DNA of 48,194 bases, taken from an uncultured Prevotellaceae bacterium. GTDB lineage: Bacteria; Bacteroidota; Bacteroidia; Bacteroidales; Bacteroidaceae. Within the stretch, counting starts at the first letter, position 1. Each line of letters opens with the position of its first letter. This document shows positions 1 to 7,139 of this stretch, in pieces. The DNA lies in assembly GCA_902776685.1 (NCBI GenBank), contig CACYRB010000010.1, positions 7,327-55,520 of the forward strand, in the 5' to 3' direction. The position numbers and the translations under genes are program-made. The notes below the pieces were generated by a model. It was not told the DNA's origin, ran no database searches, and was given only the letters and a program-made list of their open reading frames with translations.

Positions 1-148
1 CAGAATGATAATATGTGTTCTGCCGCCACCTTCGGGGCTTGATTATATTGGTCACTCGTATACAGGGGTTCCGCTGCGCTACACCCCTGCCTGTATTCTA
101 CCGTCCCTTCGGGACTTTTCTTTGTGCCAACTGCTATATCGTTGCCTT
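1..148. repeat. REP-like GC palindromes at window edge
   Basis: This stretch holds short palindromic tracts: AGGGGT and ACCCCT flank a central TCCGCTGCGCT near 64-90, and GTCCCTTCGGGAC lies near 103-115. Sequences of this style are, to my knowledge, common as intergenic repeats in Bacteroidales. No gene is supported here. The element may continue to the left of the window. Confidence 0.45.
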
Positions 149-409
149 TATTATTGGCGTCTGGTAAAAAGCGGCCTGAAAGGCTAACAAGCTAATAGCC
201 CAGGGTAACACCCTGGGTAAGTTGTGTCAGTAAGGAACGCCCTGGAAGGGCAAAAGCTGCACAAGCCCCCCAACCCTCTAATTTAGGGGGGGTAACGATC
301 TTTTGCCCTTGCAGGGCGCAATCTCAACATTCCGCTAACCCAAGGCGATGCCTTGGGCTTATTAGCTTGCTGGCCTTTCAGGCCGTTTATTTACCGGACA
401 CCAATACTT
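149..409. repeat. Long nested inverted repeat, MITE-like element
   Basis: The outer arms (about 149-202 and 351-409) are inverted copies: the left arm contains CGGCCTGAAAGG and AAGCTAATAGCCCA, and the right arm carries their reverse complements with a few mismatches. Inside lie a second pair of arms (236-256 and 300-321, core GAAGGGCAAAAG / CTTTTGCCCTT) and small local hairpins such as 203-216 and 343-357. The whole 260 bp could fold into one long branched hairpin. No convincing protein is encoded; a 60-codon reading frame from position 5 is a by-product of the repeat sequence. A non-autonomous mobile element or a Bacteroidetes REP cluster is the likeliest reading. I could not define target-site duplications. 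Confidence 0.7.
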
Positions 410-420
410 ATCTTTCGGAA

Positions 421-530
421 AGTTATATACCCTATATAGCATAGTTATATACCCCATATTACATAGTTATATACCCCATATAACAAAGTTATATACCCCA
501 TATAGCATAGTTATATACCCCATATAACTT
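421..530. repeat. 22-bp palindrome array A (five units)
   Basis: Five exact 22-bp steps start at 421, 443, 465, 487 and 509. Each contains a 17-bp imperfect palindrome such as TTATATACCCCATATAA followed by a 5-bp spacer (CATAG or CAAAG). The array begins just after a half unit ending CTTTCG (about 412-417), which resembles the CGAAAG-type units of the other arrays. It lies upstream of the VanZ-like gene. Confidence 0.9.
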
Positions 531-690
531 TTCAAAACATAAGGTATTGAAAATTAGGCCGCTGCAGTTTGATAGAAATAATGCTGGTTTTCTCTTGTGT
601 CATCGACAATGTCAACGGCTTTTTTACGGGTATCTGCTGTGGAAAGTGAAATTTCTTTATTCGGCAGGTGTGTTTTTTCGGTATTTTTTC

Positions 691-698
691 TATCTTTG
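691..698 (+). promoter_or_regulatory. -7 promoter element of VanZ-like gene
   Basis: TATCTTTG matches the Bacteroidetes -7 consensus TAnnTTTG. It ends only five bases before the ATG at 704, so transcription would start at or next to the start codon and the mRNA would be nearly leaderless. Other genes here have about 20-50 bases in this interval. Confidence 0.6.
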
Positions 699-703
699 TT
701 GCC

Positions 704-1114
704 ATGAAACTGATAGACATGTTCAGGCGCTATCCTTGGTCGACGGCACTGATTGTGCTGATTTGGGTGCTCTGCCTGGTGCCGGCTTTTCCCGAGACAC
801 CGCTCGACAACGTCAAGCTGATTGACAAGTGGACGCACATCGTGATGTACATGGGGCTGTGTATGGTGATTTGGGGAGAGCATCTGTGGAGAAGGAAAGA
901 CGAAAAGCCAAACGGGAAACGGCTTTTCCTGTTTGGCTTTGTGGCTCCCGCGCTGATGGGCGGGCTGATAGAGTTGGCACAGGCCTACTGCACCTTCGGT
1001 CGTCGCAGCGGCGAGTGGATGGACTGGGCCGCCGACGTGGTGGGCGTGGTCGTGGGATGCGCTATCGGTATTCTTCTGGCAGTGTGTCGCGCCAAAGTTC
1101 GAAAGGATACCTGA
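704..1114 (+). CDS. VanZ-like membrane protein
   Basis: A 136-residue integral membrane protein with about four hydrophobic segments (roughly residues 13-30, 44-60, 70-88 and 104-125). The DKWTH motif near residue 41 and the GGLIELAQ...GRRSGEWMDWAADVVG region in the second half are typical of the VanZ-like family. VanZ itself gives low-level teicoplanin resistance, but most chromosomal members have no proven role. A GTG at 668 would add 12 residues, but the -7 element at 691 lies inside that extension, so I chose the ATG at 704. The 3' end overlaps the convergent CYTH gene by 53 bases. Confidence 0.8.
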   Translation: MKLIDMFRRYPWSTALIVLIWVLCLVPAFPETPLDNVKLIDKWTHIVMYMGLCMVIWGEHLWRRKDEKPNGKRLFLFGFVAPALMGGLIELAQAYCTFGRRSGEWMDWAADVVGVVVGCAIGILLAVCRAKVRKDT

Positions 1115-1577
1115 GCATGTGTTTGTTGTAGAATCGGCGGTCGCCCGTCACCTCGGGACCGAGGAAGTCGGGCCGCACGAACGTCTCGTCTTCGGCCGAT
1201 AGTTCCACCTCGGCCATTACCAGTCCCTCGTTTTTTCCGTAGAACTCATCGACCTCGAAGGTGTGGTTGCCGCTTTTCACGAGGTAGCGGGTCTTGTCGA
1301 TGACGCCCCCGTAGCACAGCTTGAGCAGTTGCTTGGCCTCGTCGGGCAGAATCTCTTTTTCAAATTCGTAGCGTGCGATGCTGCCTGCGGCAGGGCGGCC
1401 CTTGATGGTGAGGTAGGCCTTCTGCTCGCCGTCGGCGGTCTCGCGGGTGCGGATGCGCACGGTGGCACCCTCGCAGGGTATGTAGCCCTGGCGGATGCGG
1501 CTACTTGAAAAGGCGGCGCTTTTGTAGGCACCGCCTTTCTTTACCAGGAACTTGCGTTCAATCTCCAGTCCGCTCAT
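1062..1577 (-). CDS. CYTH domain protein, triphosphate tunnel enzyme
   Basis: A 171-residue soluble protein of the CYTH / triphosphate tunnel metalloenzyme family. The N-terminal ExExK signature (Glu5, Glu7, Lys9 in EIERKF) is intact, and the charged strands expected to line the tunnel follow (RIRTR near residue 38, YLTIKGR, YEFEKEI, FEVDEF, MAEVELS). Members hydrolyse triphosphates such as inorganic tripolyphosphate or, less often, thiamine triphosphate; the substrate here is not visible. The start overlaps the stop of the 45-codon gene upstream (ATGA), so the two are probably translationally coupled. A longer frame from 1637 would run out of phase through that small gene and is unlikely. 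The 3' end overlaps the convergent VanZ-like gene. Confidence 0.85.
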   Translation of the reverse strand: MSGLEIERKFLVKKGGAYKSAAFSSSRIRQGYIPCEGATVRIRTRETADGEQKAYLTIKGRPAAGSIARYEFEKEILPDEAKQLLKLCYGGVIDKTRYLVKSGNHTFEVDEFYGKNEGLVMAEVELSAEDETFVRPDFLGPEVTGDRRFYNKHMLRYPFELWRDTLPEEYR

Positions 1578-1711
1578 TGTACAGCTGTCCAAATGGCAAA
1601 TGTGAGACCCAGAACGATGAGCACACAGATAATCCATGTGACAACATTTCTGCCCTGCTGTTCCTGTTTCTTCTGATAAGCTACACGCTTTGCATTGTTT
1701 TTCTGACTCAT
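1574..1711 (-). CDS. 45-residue single-span membrane peptide
   Basis: A short reading frame that a length cut-off would miss. It begins MSQKNNAKRVAYQKKQ, giving a strongly basic, glutamine-rich N-terminus of about 24 residues, followed by one hydrophobic helix (VVTWIICVLIVLGLTFAIWTAV, split about residues 23-44) and ends at Gln45. Its TGA overlaps the ATG of the CYTH gene, and it follows prfB on the same strand. The positive-inside topology and the coupled junction argue for a real gene. I do not recognise a family; function unknown. Confidence 0.7.
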   Translation of the reverse strand: MSQKNNAKRVAYQKKQEQQGRNVVTWIICVLIVLGLTFAIWTAVQ

Positions 1712-1765
1712 AGTTGTTTTGTTTTTATTGTTATTATTTCATAAATTGTTTACGTTCGGAATACT

Positions 1766-1792
1766 TTACGCGGCACGCCGCGCGTCCCTATA
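1766..1792 (-). repeat. REP-like palindrome, copy 1
   Basis: ACGCGGCACGCCGCGCGTCC on the plus strand is the inverted form of the GGGACGCGGCGTGCCGCGT element found twice near 28.2 kb, with two extra bases. It lies between prfB and the 45-codon gene. Confidence 0.7.
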
Positions 1793-1803
1793 TGCTAATG
1801 GAG

Positions 1804-1831
1804 ACTTTTCACTTATCACTTATCACTTCTT
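1804..1831. repeat. 7-bp tandem repeat
   Basis: Tandem heptamers of the TTATCAC type (TTTTCAC, TTATCAC, TTATCAC, TTCTTAA) lie immediately downstream of the prfB stop codon. Confidence 0.7.
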
Positions 1832-1836
1832 AAATG

Positions 1837-2961
1837 TCATTCGCCGTCGTCGGTCGTGGGGAACTCCATGAGGTAGGCCTTGATGAAGCCGTCAATCTTG
1901 CCGTCCATCACGCCGTCGACGTCTGAGGTCTGGTAGTTGGTGCGGTGGTCCTTCACGCGGCGGTCGTCGAAGACGTAGCTCCTGATTTGGCTGCCCCATT
2001 CAATCTTTTTCTTCCCTGCCTCAATCTTGGCCTGGGCCTCAAGCCGCTTCTTCATGGCGCGGTCGTAGAGTTGGCTCTTGAGCAGCTTCATGGCGCGTTC
2101 CTTGTTCTTGGGCTGGTCGCGCGTCTCGGTGTTCTCGATGAGGATTTCCTCTTCTTCGCCCGTGTCGGGGTCGGTGTACCAGTAGCGCAGGCGCACGCCC
2201 GACTCCACCTTGTTCACGTTCTGACCGCCGGCTCCGCTGCTTCGGAACGTGTCCCACGACAGCTTGGCGGGGTCGACGTAAACCTCGATGGTGTCGTCGA
2301 CAAGCGGCGTGACAAAAACCGAGGCAAACGAGGTCATGCGTTTGCCCTGTGCGTTGAACGGGCTGACGCGCACCAGACGATGCACGCCGTTCTCGCTCTT
2401 CAGGTAGCCGTAGGCCATCTCGCCACCCTCGATCTGCATGGTGACGCTCTTGATGCCGGCCTCGTCGCCTTCCTGAAGGTTGGAGATGCTGACTTTGTAG
2501 CCGTGAGCCTCGGCCCAACGCATATACATACGCATGAGCATCTGCGCCCAGTCCTGACTCTCGGTGCCTCCGGCGCCCGAGTTTATCTTCAGCACACAGT
2601 CCATCGGGTCTTCCTTCTGGCGCAGCATGTTGCGCAGCTCCAGCTCCTCGATGGCCTTGATGACTTTGGCATAATCGTCTTCAACCTCCTCCTCGCTGAC
2701 CATCTCGTCTTTGTAGAAGTCGAACGCCAGCTGCAGCTCGTCGGCCAGTTGGCGCACCTGCTTGTAGTCGGTGAGCCATTTCTCAATGCCCTTCACCTTC
2801 TTCATCTGGGCCTGTGCACGTGCAGGATCGTCCCAGAAGTCGGGAGCCTGCGTGCGCAGCTGCTCCTCTTCGAACTCCACCTGCCGCTGTTCTATGTTGA
2901 GATATTTATACAGCGCCTCGGTGCGCTCCATGACATCCTTCAGTTGTTCTTGAGTGATCAT
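1837..2961 (-). CDS. prfB: Peptide chain release factor 2
   Basis: Release factor 2 (374 residues) recognises UGA and UAA and triggers peptide release in the ribosome. The stop-codon-reading tripeptide SPF is at residues 200-202 and the catalytic GGQ at 245-247, within SSGAGGQNVNK. An N-terminal coiled region precedes these. In many bacteria prfB needs a programmed +1 frameshift near codon 26; here the corresponding place (EALYKYLNIEQ) is read straight through as CTC AAC ATA with no in-frame UGA, so this copy makes full-length protein without autoregulatory frameshifting. The ATG overlaps the TGA of the acyl-CoA synthetase gene (ATGA). Confidence 0.96.
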   Translation of the reverse strand: MITQEQLKDVMERTEALYKYLNIEQRQVEFEEEQLRTQAPDFWDDPARAQAQMKKVKGIEKWLTDYKQVRQLADELQLAFDFYKDEMVSEEEVEDDYAKVIKAIEELELRNMLRQKEDPMDCVLKINSGAGGTESQDWAQMLMRMYMRWAEAHGYKVSISNLQEGDEAGIKSVTMQIEGGEMAYGYLKSENGVHRLVRVSPFNAQGKRMTSFASVFVTPLVDDTIEVYVDPAKLSWDTFRSSGAGGQNVNKVESGVRLRYWYTDPDTGEEEEILIENTETRDQPKNKERAMKLLKSQLYDRAMKKRLEAQAKIEAGKKKIEWGSQIRSYVFDDRRVKDHRTNYQTSDVDGVMDGKIDGFIKAYLMEFPTTDDGE

Positions 2962-4766
2962 TCTGCGTACATTAAATCAATGATTTCTTTGTAGTTGCGG
3001 TAAATGACGGGGCGCTTGAGTTTGAGCGTATTGGTGAGTTCGCCGCTCTCCATCGAGAAATGGTGCGGGATGAGCGTGATGCGCTTGATTTTCTCGTAGT
3101 GGGCCAGTTGCTGCTGCAGGGTGTCGATGCGTTCCATCATCATGTCGTAGACCTGCTTGTTGCGGCAGAGGTCTTCGCGACTTTCGAATCTGATGCCGCG
3201 GTCGCGGGCAAACTCTTCAACCAGGCGGAACTCGGGCACGACGAGAGCCGAGACAAACTTGCGCTGGTCGCCGATGACGGCAATCTGGTCGATATACTTG
3301 TCGACGAGCAGCATCGATTCCACCATCTGCGGTGCGATGTACTTGCCGTTCGAGGTCTTGAACAGATCCTTGATGCGCTCTTTGAGGAAGAGCTCGCCGT
3401 CGCGCATGTATCCGGCATCGCCAGTGTGGAAGAATCCGTCGGCGTCGAAGGCTGTGCGGTTGGCCTCTTCGCGTTTGTAGTAGCCGCGGGTGATGGTCGG
3501 GCCCTTGAGCAGTATTTCTTCGTCGTCGCCAATCTTCACCTCTATTCCGTTGATGGGACGACCCACCGAACCGATGGTATAGGGCTTGCCGCGATGGTCG
3601 CACGAGACGGTGGCCAGGCTCTCGGTCAGCCCGTAGCCAACAATCATGTCGAGGCCGATGGCATGCACAAATTCTTCAACCTCGGGCGAGACGGTGGCGC
3701 CTGCCGTGGGGAAGAAATTAGCATTTTCCAGACCGAGCTGCTTGCGTACAAGGCTCAGCACGGAGTGGTTGATGAGCTGATACTCCAGTGCCAGGGCGAG
3801 CGAGGGGCGCTTGCCTTTGCTCAGACACTCGATGTTGTGTTTCCGTCCCACTTTCAGTGCATGGCGGAACAGACGCTGCTTGGCTGCGCTGGAGTTTTCG
3901 ATTTTCTCTTTCACGCCGATGTAAACCTTCTCCCAGAAGCGTGGAACGCTCGACATGCAGGTGGGGTGGGTCTCGCGCATCGACTGCTGTATCTCTTGGG
4001 GGTAGGTGTTGACGATGAGCTGTGCTCCGACGGTCAGGCAGAGGTATGCCCATCCGCGCTCGAAGATGTGGGCCAGGGGCAGGAAGTTGATGATGCGGTC
4101 GTGTTCGGTCACCGGCACACATTCGCCGTTGGCCTTCAAGGCTGCGTAGTATTGTCCGTAGGTCAGTATGACACCTTTCGACTCGCCTGTGGTGCCGCTG
4201 GTGTAGAGAATGTTGCAGATGTCGTCCATCGATGCCTCTTTCCACAGTTGTTCAACCTGCGACTGGCGTGGCAGGTTCTCGCCCAGCGCGATGAAGTCTT
4301 CGAAGTAGAGCGCGTGGGGGTCGTGGGTGGAGATGCGCACGCTGTGGTCGAATACGATGATGCGCTCGAGGGTGGGGCAGAGTGCAAACACGCGGTGGGC
4401 CTTGTCGTACTGTTCCTGTTCGCCCACGAAGAGGAAGCGCACGCCGGCATCTTTCACCACATACTGAATCTGCTGCTCGCTCGAGGTGGCGTAGATGGGT
4501 ATCGACACGGCGCGAATGCCGTAGGCTCCGAAGTCGGTGTAGAGATACTGGATGCAGTTTTGGGCAAAGACGGCAATGTTTTCTTGTGGTTGTATGCCCA
4601 AATTGAGCATGGCGTTTGACACTTGCTTCACGCGTAGTGAGAACTGTTTCCACGAAACCGTTTTCCATTCCAACGAGCCGAACATGCGGAAGGTGAGTGC
4701 TGCGCGGCTGCCGTAGCGTTTGGCCTGTTCGTGGACAAGCACCGAAAGATGACAGTTGTTTTGCAT
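2958..4766 (-). CDS. Long-chain acyl-CoA synthetase (AMP-binding)
   Basis: A 602-residue adenylate-forming enzyme that activates long-chain fatty acids to acyl-CoA through an acyl-adenylate. Family motifs are in order: the P-loop YTSGTTGESKGV from residue 188, the GYGLTES motif, the hinge/ATP region GDAGYMRDG and the KTSNGKYIAP segment near the C-terminus. Length and order match FadD15-like enzymes common in Bacteroidetes. Translation could start at TTG codons 9 bases upstream, but the ATG at 4766 is better placed after the -7 element at 4790-4797. It is the first gene of a leftward operon that continues into prfB with a four-base overlap. Confidence 0.93.
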   Translation of the reverse strand: MQNNCHLSVLVHEQAKRYGSRAALTFRMFGSLEWKTVSWKQFSLRVKQVSNAMLNLGIQPQENIAVFAQNCIQYLYTDFGAYGIRAVSIPIYATSSEQQIQYVVKDAGVRFLFVGEQEQYDKAHRVFALCPTLERIIVFDHSVRISTHDPHALYFEDFIALGENLPRQSQVEQLWKEASMDDICNILYTSGTTGESKGVILTYGQYYAALKANGECVPVTEHDRIINFLPLAHIFERGWAYLCLTVGAQLIVNTYPQEIQQSMRETHPTCMSSVPRFWEKVYIGVKEKIENSSAAKQRLFRHALKVGRKHNIECLSKGKRPSLALALEYQLINHSVLSLVRKQLGLENANFFPTAGATVSPEVEEFVHAIGLDMIVGYGLTESLATVSCDHRGKPYTIGSVGRPINGIEVKIGDDEEILLKGPTITRGYYKREEANRTAFDADGFFHTGDAGYMRDGELFLKERIKDLFKTSNGKYIAPQMVESMLLVDKYIDQIAVIGDQRKFVSALVVPEFRLVEEFARDRGIRFESREDLCRNKQVYDMMMERIDTLQQQLAHYEKIKRITLIPHHFSMESGELTNTLKLKRPVIYRNYKEIIDLMYAE

Positions 4767-4789
4767 AGTCAACAATGTTTTGGTGAGTG

Positions 4790-4797
4790 CAAAGTTA
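4790..4797 (-). promoter_or_regulatory. -7 element of acyl-CoA synthetase operon
   Basis: Read leftwards this is TAACTTTG (plus-strand CAAAGTTA), a match to TAnnTTTG, 23 bases before the ATG at 4766. Confidence 0.6.
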
Positions 4798-4840
4798 GTA
4801 TAAAAAAATGAGTATGCAAAGAAAAACTTTTGCTTTTTCC

Positions 4841-4871
4841 TTTGCCTGAACGAATTTTTATGCTATCTTTG
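4841..4871 (+). promoter_or_regulatory. -33/-7 promoter of SemiSWEET gene
   Basis: TTTG at 4841-4844 and TATCTTTG at 4864-4871 are separated by 19 bases, matching the Bacteroidetes -33/-7 promoter. The predicted leader is about 95 bases long and ends with a GAAACTTAAAAGAAAT tract that resembles the leader of the efflux gene at 25721. Confidence 0.65.
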
Positions 4872-4974
4872 CCCATCGAAAATGATAATATCAGGTTCTG
4901 GCGCGGGAAGTTAAACCTCGAAAACTCATGTCAACGCCTGCGCGTCAGGGCTTGTGAAACTTAAAAGAAATACT

Positions 4975-5262
4975 ATGAGTCAAAGTTTGTTTTTTGAGAT
5001 TTGCGGCTGGGTGGCCAGCATCAGCTTGATTATGGGCTATCTGCCTCAGGCCATTCAGACCATTCGCACACGCAACACCGACGGCATTGCCCTGCCCACG
5101 TTTCTGATGATGGCGGTGGGCGGCATCTGCTTCATGCTGCAGGGTCTGCTCCACGAGCCCGATAAGCTGTGGGCACTGTTCCTGACCAACCTTGTCACCA
5201 CGGTGTGCAGTGCAATCGTCTTCGGTATAAAAATCTACAACGACTACATCAAGAAGAAGTGA
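4975..5262 (+). CDS. SemiSWEET / PQ-loop sugar transporter
   Basis: A 95-residue membrane protein with three predicted helices (about residues 8-27, 41-62 and 68-88). The PQ motif (Pro24-Gln25 in GYLPQAIQTIRTRNTDG) and overall length are those of bacterial SemiSWEETs, which work as dimers and pass sugars such as sucrose or glucose down their gradient. The substrate cannot be told from sequence. A start seven codons upstream is possible, but the ATG at 4975 matches the family length. Confidence 0.88.
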   Translation: MSQSLFFEICGWVASISLIMGYLPQAIQTIRTRNTDGIALPTFLMMAVGGICFMLQGLLHEPDKLWALFLTNLVTTVCSAIVFGIKIYNDYIKKK

Positions 5263-5275
5263 GTCGTGCCCGTGA

Positions 5276-5773
5276 CTACCTGACTATCTTTGCGTCGGTC
5301 TTCTTGACGAAGAGGTAGTCGTGGGCGGTGGTGAGCACGTAGTATTCGCCGTCTTCGTCAAACTTGTCGGCAATAACGGTTCCTTTTTTCACGGTTGTGA
5401 ACAAAGGATGCTTTGCTGCGTCCTCCATGCTCTCGCGATAGATGGGCGTGGAGGTCAACGCAGCCACGAGTCGCGGCGATCCGTCGCCCTTGTACCAGTT
5501 CATGCTGCCTACGTATTTGCTGTAGGCCCATCCGGTGGTCTTTCCCACGCTGACCTTTGTCCAGTTGCCGCTCTTGCCGCGCAGCACGCCTTCGCCCAGT
5601 CCGTGGGAGAACATGTAGAGTTTTGTCAGCACGCGGGCCTTGCTCGACGGCTTTTCCCTGACGTTTACAAACCCGTCGTCGCTGACGGCATAGACCACTG
5701 TGAACACGTCTTGTGCCCACATGGTGCCGCTGATGGCCAGTGCGGCAAAAAACATCATTAACCGTTTCATCAT
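5276..5773 (-). CDS. Exported SH3-domain protein
   Basis: A 165-residue exported protein: signal peptide MMKRLMMFFAALAISGTMWA with likely cleavage before Gln-Asp, then a bacterial SH3 domain (about residues 25-90, with VNVREKPSSKARV and the GNWTKV...GWAYSKYVG strand pair). The C-terminal half (LTSTPIYRESMEDAAKHP, then a beta-rich segment) is not recognised. Bacterial SH3 domains often bind cell-wall peptides. The frame extends 16 codons upstream of the signal peptide, but the two adjacent ATGs at 5773 and 5770 are the sensible starts. It converges on the SemiSWEET gene with a 13-base gap. Confidence 0.75.
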   Translation of the reverse strand: MMKRLMMFFAALAISGTMWAQDVFTVVYAVSDDGFVNVREKPSSKARVLTKLYMFSHGLGEGVLRGKSGNWTKVSVGKTTGWAYSKYVGSMNWYKGDGSPRLVAALTSTPIYRESMEDAAKHPLFTTVKKGTVIADKFDEDGEYYVLTTAHDYLFVKKTDAKIVR

Positions 5774-5823
5774 AGCTGTCTTGTTTTTTTTATTTGATTC
5801 AAGTTTCGCTGGGCTTCGCATGT

Positions 5824-5975
5824 TCAGGAGTTAACGGGAGTTAGCCGACTACGTCGGCGGAAGTTAACAGGAGTTAGCAGACGATAGTCCTCGCGATAGG
5901 AAAAACTATTATCCGTTAACTTCACAGGTCGAAGACCTGTTAACTCCCGATAACTCCTGTTAACTACTAACATGC
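5824..5975. repeat. 10-bp-type repeats and palindromes upstream of SH3 gene
   Basis: The gap between purN and the SH3 gene is built of repeats of GTTAACAGGA / GTTAGCGGGA type in both orientations, plus two perfect palindromes, CCGACTACGTCGG (5845-5857) and ACAGGTCGAAGACCTGT (5924-5940). A short version (GGCTAACTCCCGCTAACTCC) occurs at 25663-25682 upstream of the efflux fusion-protein gene. Confidence 0.7.
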
Positions 5976-5985
5976 GAAAGTTGTG

Positions 5986-6564
5986 TTATTTGATATTCCT
6001 GATGATCTGCTCCACCACTTCGGGGAAGTGTTGCATTTCGAGCTGGTGTTCTTTCTCGGCAATGTCGTCGACGGTGTCGTCGGGCGAGAGCGCACAACGG
6101 AACTGCGCGATGATGTCGCCGCCGTCGCACACGGGTGTCACCCAGTGCACGGTCATGCCCGTCTCCGTCTCGCCGGCAGCCTTCACAGCCTCGTGCACAT
6201 GGTGTCCCCACATGCCTTTGCCCCCGAACTTCGGCAGCAGGGCAGGGTGCAGGTTGATGATGCGGCGGGGGAAGGCGTCGATGAGATATTCGGGCACGAG
6301 GGGCAGAAATCCGGCCAGCACGATGAAGTCGATGGCGTGGCTGCGCAACAGGGGCAGCATCGTCTCGGGGTCGTTCAGTCCGGCCTTGTTCACGACGGCT
6401 GTCTCCACGTTCCACTTCGCAGCCCTCACCAGTGCGTAGGCATCGGTGCGGTTGCTCACCACGAGCGCCGGACGGGCCAGTGACGAGTCGCTGAAATGGC
6501 GGATAAGGTTCTCACAGTTTGTGCCGCTGCCCGACACGAAGATGGCTAAGTTCAGTCGTTCCAT
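5986..6564 (-). CDS. purN: Phosphoribosylglycinamide formyltransferase
   Basis: A 192-residue cytosolic enzyme of purine synthesis that transfers a formyl group from 10-formyltetrahydrofolate to GAR. The phosphate-binding start (FVSGSGTNCENLI, residues 9-21) and the catalytic residues Asn104, His106 (INLHPALLP) and Asp147 (CDGGDI) are present. Length is normal. The gene stands alone, with a double -7 element upstream and a repeat-rich gap downstream. Confidence 0.95.
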   Translation of the reverse strand: MERLNLAIFVSGSGTNCENLIRHFSDSSLARPALVVSNRTDAYALVRAAKWNVETAVVNKAGLNDPETMLPLLRSHAIDFIVLAGFLPLVPEYLIDAFPRRIINLHPALLPKFGGKGMWGHHVHEAVKAAGETETGMTVHWVTPVCDGGDIIAQFRCALSPDDTVDDIAEKEHQLEMQHFPEVVEQIIRNIK

Positions 6565-6615
6565 TGTAATTCCTTTTTTTATGCTGAGGCGAAATAGCTC
6601 CGCCTGCTATGGTTG

Positions 6616-6706
6616 CAAAGTTACGAAAAAACGAGGGCAAAGCAAAGAAACTCGTTTCTTTTTTTGCCGAGATGGAGTAAATTCGCTATCTCTGATAGCA
6701 AAGTTA
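6616..6706 (-). promoter_or_regulatory. Duplicated -7 elements upstream of purN
   Basis: Read leftwards, TAACTTTG occurs at 6616-6623 and again at 6699-6706. Both sit in an identical 17-base context (plus strand GCAAAGTTACGAAAAAA), so the promoter segment seems to have been duplicated. The nearer copy is 51 bases before the ATG. Confidence 0.55.
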
Positions 6707-6761
6707 CGAAAAAAAATCGCAAACCTCCTTCATTCCCGCAGGAAAATAGTGTCTGACACAT

Positions 6762-6934
6762 CGAAAGACAACCCTTCGCCATGCGAAAGCAAAACTTTCA
6801 CAAAGTAATATATATTATTTTACTCGGTAATATATATTATATTACTTGGTAATATATATACTTTTACTCGGTAATATATATTATATTACTTTGTGAATTT
6901 TACTCGGTAATATATATTATATTACTTTGTGAAG
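6762..6934. repeat. 22-bp palindrome array B (mixed units)
   Basis: Units start at 6762 (CGAAAGACAACCCTTCG), 6784 (CGAAAGCAAAACTTTCA), 6806, 6828, 6850 and 6872 (TAATATATATTATATTA type) with 5-bp spacers CCATG, CAAAG, CTCGG, CTTGG, CTCGG. After 6872 a 14-base insertion shifts the last unit to 6908. The array joins GC-containing CGAAAG units and pure AT units in one 22-bp register, which links families that would otherwise look unrelated. It lies between the divergent purN and etfB promoters. Confidence 0.9.
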
Positions 6935-7007
6935 GCTTGACTTTTGCCCGACGAGGGTTTGTTGGTCGTGCAACGAAACTTAATCTTGCACAAAAGCGAT
7001 ATTCTGT

Positions 7008-7030
7008 GCACAAAACACGTCGTTTTGTGC
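7008..7030. promoter_or_regulatory. Inverted repeat upstream of etfB promoter
   Basis: GCACAAAAC and GTTTTGTGC form a perfect 9-base inverted repeat around ACGTC, and a further TGCACAAAA copy lies at about 6988-6996. The site is just upstream of the -33 element at 7047, a position suited to an activator. The regulator is unknown. Confidence 0.5.
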
Positions 7031-7046
7031 GATTTTGAGCGTTTAA

Positions 7047-7078
7047 TTTGGGCAGGTCGCAAAAAGTTTGTAATTTTG
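7047..7078 (+). promoter_or_regulatory. -33/-7 promoter of the etf operon
   Basis: TTTG at 7047-7050 and TAATTTTG at 7071-7078 are 20 bases apart, matching the Bacteroidetes consensus. The leader to the etfB ATG at 7140 is about 55 bases. Confidence 0.65.
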
Positions 7079-7139
7079 CCGACCGATAAGTAACGGCACA
7101 TTTTCGTTCCGCTATCTATACATTATTAATATATATAAT

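Noticed and set aside
5-187. A 60-codon frame at the window start
   Set aside because: It reads through REP-like palindromes and into the MITE-like arm; there is no promoter or domain.
2870-2910. A programmed frameshift in prfB
   Set aside because: No in-frame UGA or slippery CTT TGA is found; the frame is continuous from the ATG.
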